From the NCBI GenBank assembly GCA_001599755.1, contig BCHX01000008.1, forward strand, positions 2,480,001 to 2,544,000: a stretch of DNA of 64,000 bases. Reading direction: 5' to 3'. Shown in pieces: positions 56,166-64,000 of the stretch. Position 1 is the first letter of the stretch, and each line of letters begins with the position of its first letter. The stretch is from Gliomastix tumulicola. Lineage: Eukaryota > Ascomycota > Sordariomycetes > Hypocreales > Bionectriaceae. The notes beneath the pieces were generated by a model, which was not told where the DNA came from, did no database searches, and was given only the letters and a program-made list of their open reading frames with translations. The position numbers were made by a program, and so were the translations under genes.

Positions 56166-59100
56166 AGCCCTTAGGTTATCCCCGGCCCTTCAGGGCGCCT
56201 TGCACATGAGCCCGTACATGATGTGGCCTGTTATAACGGCCGGAGGTCAGGTTGTAACATAACAGCTACTAGTAGTTATAGAAAGTTCCCTGAGCCTCCC
56301 TGAGCCGCCCTGAGTCGCCCTGAGCCAGCTGGTGGTACACCTATGCCATGCCCAAGCCGCCCCGGAGCATGGCCGAATGCAGCGGCAAGTGTGTTGGAGT
56401 GGGTCTGGAACCTAAGCAGGAGCAAATTTTGGGATGGACAACAGCAGATGCAGCAGCAGCTTAGAGCAGTGACCAGGTGTCGGTTGAGGCTCCAAGGCAC
56501 GAGGGCATGGAACGTCAGATGGAACAATCGCCTGTTTTGCGGCTTCTTAGATGAGCCTCATGCACTATGCTAACATGAGCGCGACGATAGACTGCAATAC
56601 GGAGGCGGAGAGGGTGAGTAGAGGCATCGCCCGCGTCCGTCGTTGATGTCAGTCAATCACGAGTCGAAGAAGACATCAGCGCGCCCTGTGACATTCAGCC
56701 CCCTCGTCGATTGTGAGAATGAAATGCATCAGCTCGGCGAAACCTGCGAATATGCGAGATGCGACGTATCTTTATCTGGTCCCCGACAAATCCCGCGATT
56801 TCACCCCATACCCTCGGCTATGAGCACCCTTAATTCTCTCTCTCCACGGGGTAAAACCCGTAAGCAGATCGCTGCATCACAGTCACAAGCAATTGAGGCT
56901 GAATGAAGCATACTCGTGTATGTATGTACAATCCAGAAAACCAAAATCCATCCATTTTTCTGGGAATAGCATCAAAGCCCACGACGCCGCACTCACCAGT
57001 CCCACACACACACTCTCACTCACTCATGGGTCCTATATCGGTCATCTTCCGGACTAATTGGGCGGGGAAAGAGAAGAGGGGAGGGGGTGGGCGCTTTTAA
57101 CGCCATGCGCTTCAGCGGCATCCCTGGAAGGGGAAGAGGCTCCAACTGTCTCGGTCAAGTACCGTCCTGCCAAGAAGGGGAGGGGACCACGGGGGCACTT
57201 GGGCTTGCTTCAGCTGGGAGGGGGGAGCGAGATAGGCTCGACGCGGAAAAGCAGGTAGGGTAGGGTCGGAGACAGACAATATTGACCATGAGGATGCGGA
57301 TTGTTTGTTGGCGTTGCAAGGAGAGGGTGGTAATATTGGCTCTGTTACGCGATATTGGAAGAGGAACATTGGCCGCCACTGTGTGCTACCTTGGCTGCTG
57401 GGGTCGCTGGCGGTGTTCAATTGTGGTATCTCGTGGCGATAATGAAATGCGGCACTTCGTGATGGCAGTGAGCCCTTCGGACCACGTTATGACGAGGCCG
57501 AAGACAATAGCGTCATGTGACGAGAAGCGCATGAGACATTCCAGAACACGCTTCGACCTGCAGCCGTGCCAAGCGACAGCGAGCAAGGGAGAGGGAGAAA
57601 AAGAGGCGCAACGGGTAGCGGGACAGGCTGGCTTGGCCTGCAGGTGCTGCCAGTTGGTGGCTTGTTCCTGAGGTGTGTGTGTGAGTGATGAGGGACAAGC
57701 CACCAACAAGCCGCCCCCAATTCTCACCCATCCCAAGACATTGGATACTTTGATCCGCCTTTCGACAGCATGAACACTACTTACTACTAGTAGTAATCAG
57801 CAACCACAGACAACCATAATTAAGCGACTCGAACCTTGAAAAGCCTGGGGATGGATGCTACCCCCCGCATCCCTGACTCGCCTCGGAAAACGCACCACGG
57901 GCAAGGATTTCCCAATATTTCTTCTCTTTTTTGTTCTTATCCTGGCCCTCCCCACATCCCTCGGTCAAAGGCCGATGGACTACCGATTTCTGGCGCTGGG
58001 GCGCTAATTGGTCCAGCTCCAGGGGGAGGGGGGGGAGTAGCATCCGTAGAGGGGAAAGAAAGGCTGGGGGAGGGAGGGAAATGACCAGGCCGTCGGACAC
58101 GAGAATGCTACATCGAGAAGTAAGTCCGGGGAAGGCCTCACGTGCTGGGTGCGGATTAATTAATAAACGAGAGGGAAAGGTGCAACAGCAACAAGGCAGA
58201 AAGAATGAGAGATGCCTAGAGATGGCAAACCTCCCCCCCTGCTGTCCATGCCGTCACTGGCGCCGATCAATTGCCGGTGCGGAGTACCTGGGCGTTTTTT
58301 TTTCTGTTCCTCTCCCAAGCGCAATGCACTGCATGAGCCCCGTACCGTCTGCGAGAGGGGAGGGAATGACTTGTTCTGTAGCCCGGAAGCCGCCACTCGG
58401 GAGGAGTCACTGTTTCTGTGCGAGAGAGCCTGGACTGGGGGGATGTGCTACTCCCCCGTATTCCGGGTGTTTAAGCATGATTACATGCTTCCGCTAGTCC
58501 CCCTATAACATGGCAAAGATGCTCGTAATGAAAATCTCACGAGTCGCCTCCAAGTGGGGGACGAAAGCGAAAAGGAAGATGGCCAGGGCCAGGGCCTCTT
58601 CCAGGGTTCTTCTGCAGTAGCAACGGACAAACTCCGCTGGTTAGTGGATTTTTAGCAGCCACACCAGGCGCTCATATGCCCAGCTCGAGCCAGCCAACCA
58701 TCTTGCATCTTTTTCTAAACCCCCGCCTTTCTTCTTGCTCCTGGTCGTCCGAAGTAGTCCCATGGGGAACCAAGCATTAGTAGAGAAGGGGTTATGGTAT
58801 GCCCTGCTGTTGGTGCGGTATGACCTGACGCTGTGCGAGGAGGAAAACAGGGAAGACGTACTCGTTCGAGTCAGTGCGCCCGCGCCGCTCGTGTTGGAGC
58901 GTCATGCTAGGTGCTCGTGTGGTGTGTAGAGTAGCCACACACACAGACACACACACACTGATGAGAGACTCGCCTCCTCCCCAAATCCCCCCAGACTTGG
59001 TCTTCGTCTTCCTCGTGCGGGGAGACGACGCCGAGCAGGGGTCTTTGTCTTGGGAGGGAGGCTCCATTGGCCTTCCCCACTGCGTTCCTCACTGTGAGAA

Positions 59101-59710
59101 AAATTCAAAGCCCGAATCTTCGCCGTTCATCGGCCTCTCTCTCACTCTCTCACTCTCTCTCTTTGCGCCGCTCATCAAGGTCGCCAGCAGCCCAATCTCA
59201 TCTCATCTCATCTGACTTGGACCGACTCTACTCTACGCCCACACCCCTCCCCCCCCCCCAGTTCAAGTCACGCATTGCAACCCTACCTTACTTACCTAGT
59301 CCCATGGAACCGCCCTGCAATCCCTCGCTCGCGCCCCTCCCCCAACGTGGAGAGTGGCATGCCTTGCTTGGGGGGACCTACCCTCTTGAGCTACGGCCAA
59401 AATCCAATGTCGATGAACAAGAACGGTGGGGAAACACAGAAACGACTTTTCTTTCTTGCTGCTGGTGCTTCCGATGGATTCTCTCGTTAGCTCGTGCGAG
59501 AGGCGGTCACTTCCAAGTATAAAGGGCTTCGGTTCCCCCCGTCGCCCAATGTTGTGAACCGTTGCAGCTTCATCCGTCTCACCCCCCTTCGCTTGCCCCT
59601 CCTCGCTCCCCAGCCCATTGGGTTTCCTAGTCTCTGTGACTCGAAGCAGCTGAGAGACCAGCGTAGCCACAAGTGCCTGTATCGCCAGCATCTGACCGAA
59701 CGCGCTCACG
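56166..59710. other. Intergenic region right of the AT-rich block, with transposon-like relics and microsatellites
   Basis: No gene recognised over 3.5 kb. At 56230-56266 a 36-bp segment starts TGTTATAACGGCC and ends GTAACATAACA, so its ends are inverted; LTR tips in fungi often look like this, but I see no partner. At about 56286-56335 four imperfect copies of a CCCTGAG unit are tandem. Farther right are C/A and C/T microsatellites (58938-58960; 59140-59162; TCTCA units at about 59193-59213), the last probably in the promoter or 5' UTR of the sugar transporter. Confidence 0.55.
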
Positions 59711-61503
59711 ATGGGTTGGTTCAGCACGCACGCCCAGAACACGGCTGATCCGCCGGAGGTCCGTAACAGGAGCATCCATCTGATCGCCCTCGTCGTGTCT
59801 ATGTCCGCCCTGGCCAGTATGGCTCTCTCTCTCTCTCTCTCTCTCTTCTCCCCTCTCTCTGTGAGTCTTGGACTAACACCTCCCAGTGGGCTACGATACG
59901 GCCGTCATCGGCGGCACCATGGCCCTCGACTCCTTCCGCCGCGACTTCGACCTGCTCGACAAGACGCAGTCGCAGCGCGACACCATCCAGGGCAACATCG
60001 TGTCCACCTTCCAGGCGGGCTGCTTCTTCGGCGCCCTCATCACGTTTCCCTTCGCCGAGAAGTTCGGCCGCAAAAAGTGCATCCTCGCCGCCTCCCTCGT
60101 CTTCCTCCTCGGCGGCACGCTCATGACGGCCGCGCGCGGCAGCCTCGCCATGATCATCGCCGGCCGCGCCATCGCGGGTCTCGGCATCGGCTCGACCTCC
60201 ATGTGCGTGCCCGTGTACATCTCCGAGACGGCGCCCCCCTCCATCCGCGGTCGACTCGTCGGCATCTTCGAGATCGCGTCCCAGGGCGGCGGCATGCTGG
60301 GCTTCTGGATCAACTACGCCACCCAGCAGACCATCTCGGTCGACTCCATCGCCCAGTGGACCATCCCTCTCGCGCTCCAGCTCGCCCCGGGTGTCCTCCT
60401 CGCGGGCGGCATGTTCTTCTGCCCAGAGTCCCCCCGCTGGCTCGCCCGCAAGGACCGCTTCGACGAGGCCGAGCGCATCCTCTGCATGATCCGCCGTCTC
60501 GAGCCGGACCACGAGTACATCCGCCACGAGATCGGCGAGATCCGCGCCCAGGTCGAGCTGCGCAGCACCATGCGCATGTCGCGCAAGGACCAGTTCAAGA
60601 AGCTCTTCGCGCCCGGCGTCCGCAACCGCATGATCGTCGGCATGCTCCTCATGTTCCTGCAGTCCTTCACGGGCGTCAACATCATCACCTACTACGCGCC
60701 GCGCATCTTCGAGACCCTCGGCATCACGGGTACCTCGACGCGTCTCTTCTCCACGGGCCTCTACGGGTGCTTCAAGACCCTCGGCATGTGCGCCTTCACC
60801 TTCTTTGTGGTTGAGCGCGTCGGCCGCAGGAACGGCCTGCTCTGGGGCGCCGCCCTGGGCTGCATCCCCATGTGGTATCTGGGCGGCTACGTGCTCCGCG
60901 CCGACCCTGCCGCCGCCGCCGCCGCCGGCAACATGCAGCGCGACGGCTGGGGCTACCTCGCCATGGCCGCCGTCTACGCCAACGCTTTCATCATCTGCGC
61001 CACCTGGCAGGGCATCACCTGGACGTACGCCTCCGAGATCTTCCCGCTCGACATCCGCATGCTCTGCGTCGCCATCACCACCGCCGACACCTGGCTCGGT
61101 AGCTTCATCATCGGCCGCACCACGCCCTACATGATCAGCGGCCTCGGCTACGGCACGTACTTTGTCTTTGCCGGCATCCTCGTCGGCATGGGCATCTGGG
61201 CCTTCTTCTGCGTTCCCGAGACCAAGGGTAAGTCCTTTCCTGGTCACCTCTCTCTCTCACTCTCCCCTACACACACACACACACACACACACTCCCTACC
61301 GATAAGTATTCTTCAAGTACTAACAACCGTCTCCAGGTATCACCCTCGAGGAGATGGACGCCCTCTTCGCCACGTCCACCACAAAGGCCGTCTGGGCCCA
61401 GCTCCGCGGCCGCAAGATCCCCGGCGTCTCCCGCGAGGAGCTCGAGGAGATCCAGAACGAGAAGGCCCAGGAGGTCGAGGTCTCGGAGCTCGAGAAGCGT
61501 TGA
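59711..61503 (+). CDS. MFS hexose/sugar transporter (sugar porter family)
   Basis: Three exons, 59711-59816, 59887-61227 and 61337-61503, encode 537 residues. Twelve hydrophobic helices are spaced as in sugar porters. Landmarks in order: MGYDTAVIGGTMAL in helix 1, EKFGRKK (loop 2-3), GRAIAGLGIG, SVPVYISE-like segment VPVYISETAPP, PESPRWLARKDRFDEA, QSFTGVNIITYYAPRIF in helix 7, ERVGRRNGLLWG, and PETKGITLEEMD at the end of helix 12. These define a proton-coupled or facilitated hexose carrier of the plasma membrane; the exact sugar cannot be told. Intron 1 consists largely of C/T dinucleotides; intron 2 carries a CA run (61269-61292). An acidic/basic C-terminal tail ends in EVEVSELEKR. Confidence 0.95.
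61269..61292 (+). repeat. CA dinucleotide microsatellite in sugar-transporter intron 2
   Basis: Twelve CA-type units lie inside the 109-bp intron between donor 61228 and acceptor 61336; a C/T run precedes them. Intron length may vary between strains. Confidence 0.9.
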
Positions 61504-62032
61504 GATTAGTGGCGGTGGGTGTGGCCATGTCTTACTTGGGGCAGTGGTCGCTCTCACGTTGGGGGTGTGTGGATGGGTGAAACAGGGAGAGCAGGGACGG
61601 AATGATATGAAAGGCATGAAGCGATTTAGCACTGCGTATATAATGAATAGGACTCTGCGAGTTCTCGATGAGAGACTGTGCACATTCTGTGACTTATTTT
61701 CAATTTGCTGTCTACGGACTGTGTTGAGCTATCTAAGGAGGTAATGGGAGCCTCGGATAAAACCTCTGCGATCGGTGATAATGACAGCATAAACGGGACA
61801 GAACGGTCGTTTCGATGACATCTTATCTATCTATCAGACACTCTCGACGTGGAGATGAAATAGGGATTGACCGGCATTATACTACGAGATCTGGTGTATC
61901 AATCTTTGTTCATCCTTTTTTCAGAGTGCTATCTCATCTGAGTGGTCTGCATGACCTGTTCTTCCAGGGTATCTTGTCTCAGTTCCTCATGCCCAATGTC
62001 CTCATTCAGTCCCAGTGTCACTCCTGACCAGC
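61504..62032. other. Convergent 3' intergenic region
   Basis: It lies between the stops of the plus-strand transporter and the minus-strand VWA gene. No gene or repeat recognised. Confidence 0.5.
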
Positions 62033-64000
62033 TCAAGAAAGGTCCATCTTGTCCGTGAGGAGCCCTCCCACGGCATCAACCCACTTGTCCACCTCGCCCT
62101 CACCGACCTGCCCCTCCATCCACATGACCGCCTTGTCCACAATCATCTCCCACGCCTCCTTCTGCTCGGCAAGTCTGTTCTTCAGGAACGCGATCGCGAT
62201 CGCTGTCGCCACGAGGTCGTCGCCGCCGTCGTGCTTGAGGCCGGCTGCCTCGATGGCCTTCTTTGCCTCAGCTGCGGTGATGCCCGTCACCTCCTCCAAC
62301 TCGCTGCTGAGAGACCACTGTCCAGAGAAGGCCTGACCAGAGGCAATGATCTGGAGAGGATCCTGGGGACGAGCTGGTTCTGGCTCAGACGATGCCTCAG
62401 CCGAAGAGCTGAGGTCAAAGGCCCTAGTATCACTACCCTTGCTCTGCCTAGCCCTAGCCTTGAACTTCTTCGCGGAAGCCGGCGGCGGGGGGGCGAAAGA
62501 CGGCGCAGGGGAGGCCCCAAGCAGTGTCCCTCCAGGCGCAGCGACCGCCGCAGATGGCAAAGTCCCTCCATAGTCGAAGCCAATGTCATTCTCATCGACC
62601 TGGGCTGCGAAGCTCCGTCTAGAGGATCCAAGTCCCGGGTCCGCGAGACTCGACCTAGCAAAAGACGACGATCTCCGTGTCGAACTCATTGATCGCGCGT
62701 CGCTAGGGTAACCATACGGCTGTGCAATGGAGGCTCCTCCGAAAGCCGCAGCTGCCATGGTAGCTGGGGCAGAAGGCATGGCAAAGAAACGACCTCCACC
62801 TCCACCTCTACGGGCAAGTTCGATGTTCGGTGCGGACGCCGTCTGGACCTCGATCTCCACATCCCCGTCTCCAGCGGTAGCCTTGTCCGCGTCATTCTGC
62901 TTGTCGTCTTGCACTGCGACAAACGAGCACCACTTCCCTCCAACCTGAAACTTGACACCGAGCCGGACGGCCTCACGCTCAACCATGTCCGAGAAGTGGC
63001 CCTCAAACTCCGCCTTGAGGAGCTTTCCCTTCTTGGACTTGGCCTGGGAAATCCAACCGCGCCCTTCCTCCAGCTCCTTGACGGCCTTTCGGGCAGCAAG
63101 CTGGTGGATAGTCTCACCCGGCTCTGGAAGCACAGTGACAGGGATCTCGAGCTCGAGCGGGCCATGGGCGGAGGTGGCCTTGAGCAGCACCGAGGCAGGA
63201 ATGCGCTTCGAAATGGTGTCGTCATCTCCCGACAGCAGGACATAGACAGTGGTACGGTTGAAAGGAAAGAGGGGTGGGATGGAGGCCGGGGCCTGCAGAT
63301 ACCTCGGCGTCTCAATGGGAGGAAGGTGGTCGTACTTCTGCTTGTGGTCAGGCTTGGCCGTCTTCGTGATGTCGGTGTCATCCTTGGCCGAAGTATCAAA
63401 CAGAGAGATGACTTTCTTGCCGAGGCCCTGCTTGGGAGGCGTAGAGACCACAAGCGCATCCCGAACCTTCTCAATGAGCTCGAATTCGTCATCCGAGGTA
63501 CTCTCCGCCGCCGCTCCTCCCTTGTACTTGATCTCGAGTGTGTAGTCATTGATGTGAGGCGAGAGAGCGCCCTTGAGCATGCGCACAACCTTCTTGTCCA
63601 TCTTCTCGTCATCGCTCACGGTCTGGGCAAACCCATTGCCTGCCCTGGCGACGCCCTCGATCAGCGCGTGGCTGGCACCTCGTCCGATTCCGAGCGTGAA
63701 GAGGCGAATGGCACCCTTGCTGTCCTGGACCTTGTCGTTGATCAGACCAAAGAGCTTGTCCTGGTCCCAGATCTCGCCATCAGTCAGCAGGAACACCTCC
63801 AGATTCATGTCCTTGTACCTCTGCTTGAAGGTGTCCTCAAGAGGCTTGTACATCTGTGTTCCGCCAAAGTCGCCAGCAAAGGTCTTGACGTGCTTCGAGG
63901 CCGTGTCGAGCGTCTCCTGGCTGTACGTCTTCGATTTAGGCCAGAGGAACTCGTGTCTGCTGCCAAAGCTGCAGATGTTGAACTTGACACCCACGGGCAG
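62033..64000 (-). CDS. VIT-VWA domain protein (VWA5A-like), 5' partial
   Basis: The frame is open across the right edge (it reads LPVGVKF before the first in-window GTG), so the N-terminus, where a VIT domain would be expected, is missing; at least 655 residues are visible. The visible part starts inside a von Willebrand A domain: KFNICSFGSRHEFLW, FGGTQMYKPL (the threonine of the metal-ion site) and VFLLTDGEIWDQD (the aspartate). Next come a beta-rich region, a cluster GETIHQLAARKAVKELEEG typical of fungal VWA5A-like proteins, and a Ser/Gly/Pro-rich low-complexity linker (around 62.4-62.8 kb) with a poly-Gly run. The C-terminus is helical (EAKKAIEAAGLKHDGGDDLVATAIAIAFL). Function in fungi is not established. 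No intron is visible in this part. Confidence 0.9.
   Translation of the reverse strand: MPVGVKFNICSFGSRHEFLWPKSKTYSQETLDTASKHVKTFAGDFGGTQMYKPLEDTFKQRYKDMNLEVFLLTDGEIWDQDKLFGLINDKVQDSKGAIRLFTLGIGRGASHALIEGVARAGNGFAQTVSDDEKMDKKVVRMLKGALSPHINDYTLEIKYKGGAAAESTSDDEFELIEKVRDALVVSTPPKQGLGKKVISLFDTSAKDDTDITKTAKPDHKQKYDHLPPIETPRYLQAPASIPPLFPFNRTTVYVLLSGDDDTISKRIPASVLLKATSAHGPLELEIPVTVLPEPGETIHQLAARKAVKELEEGRGWISQAKSKKGKLLKAEFEGHFSDMVEREAVRLGVKFQVGGKWCSFVAVQDDKQNDADKATAGDGDVEIEVQTASAPNIELARRGGGGGRFFAMPSAPATMAAAAFGGASIAQPYGYPSDARSMSSTRRSSSFARSSLADPGLGSSRRSFAAQVDENDIGFDYGGTLPSAAVAAPGGTLLGASPAPSFAPPPPASAKKFKARARQSKGSDTRAFDLSSSAEASSEPEPARPQDPLQIIASGQAFSGQWSLSSELEEVTGITAAEAKKAIEAAGLKHDGGDDLVATAIAIAFLKNRLAEQKEAWEMIVDKAVMWMEGQVGEGEVDKWVDAVGGLLTDKMDLS

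Noticed and set aside
59799..61247. 482-codon minus-strand ORF opposite the sugar transporter
   Set aside because: It is antisense to a strongly supported transporter, has biased Asp/Glu/Ala/Gly composition from GC-rich codons and crosses that gene's intron 1.
1..64000. CRISPR arrays, tRNA and rRNA genes
   Set aside because: No spaced identical repeats, no tRNA T-arm/anticodon pattern and no rRNA core sequence were seen on either strand by eye.

Overview
The window looks like nuclear DNA of a filamentous ascomycete (Pezizomycotina, most likely Sordariomycetes and plant-associated; the lineage is an inference). The reasons are short GT..AG introns of about 40-110 bp with CTRAC-type branch sites, Zn2Cys6, FunK1, STAND and AA9 families, widely spaced monocistronic genes on both strands, and one 8.8-kb AT-rich block with the base-substitution pattern of repeat-induced point mutation (RIP). 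I see no tRNA, rRNA or CRISPR array.

Layout. 0-12.5 kb: the end of a polyQ membrane protein, a four-exon O-methyltransferase, a Zn2Cys6 transcription factor and a 14-exon PDR/ABCG drug-efflux transporter, all on the plus strand. 12.9-20 kb, minus strand: a secreted beta-propeller-like protein, a NACHT-ankyrin STAND (NLR-like) protein and an NmrA-like reductase. 20.5-28.4 kb: an MFSD5-type transporter divergent from a METTL24-like membrane methyltransferase, then a short-chain dehydrogenase (SDR), a TauD/TfdA dioxygenase and a second SDR. 28.8-32.1 kb: a secreted AA9 lytic polysaccharide monooxygenase and a small secreted HEXXH protein. 32.3-37.9 kb, minus strand: a 1,450-residue repeat protein ending in a CHAT caspase-like domain, and a seven-helix membrane protein. 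39.5-43.8 kb: two FAD-linked oxidases with different flavin-attachment residues. 45.6-47.3 kb: a FunK1 kinase abutting the AT-rich block. 47.36-56.17 kb: RIP-degraded DNA holding three copies of a 298-bp repeat. 59.7-64 kb: a hexose-type transporter and the C-terminal part of a VWA protein.

How the genes may work together. O-methyltransferase, transcription factor and ABC exporter lie side by side, and reductases, a dioxygenase and FAD oxidases follow, but no polyketide, peptide or terpene synthase is present. A tailoring, detoxification or export neighbourhood is therefore safer than a complete biosynthetic cluster. A second theme is self/non-self or death signalling: a STAND protein, a TPR-CHAT protease candidate and a FunK1 kinase lie within 32 kb of each other. 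Exon boundaries were read by eye from splice consensus, frame and family similarity; spliced lengths divide by three for every complete spliced gene, with one uncertain donor in the transcription factor.
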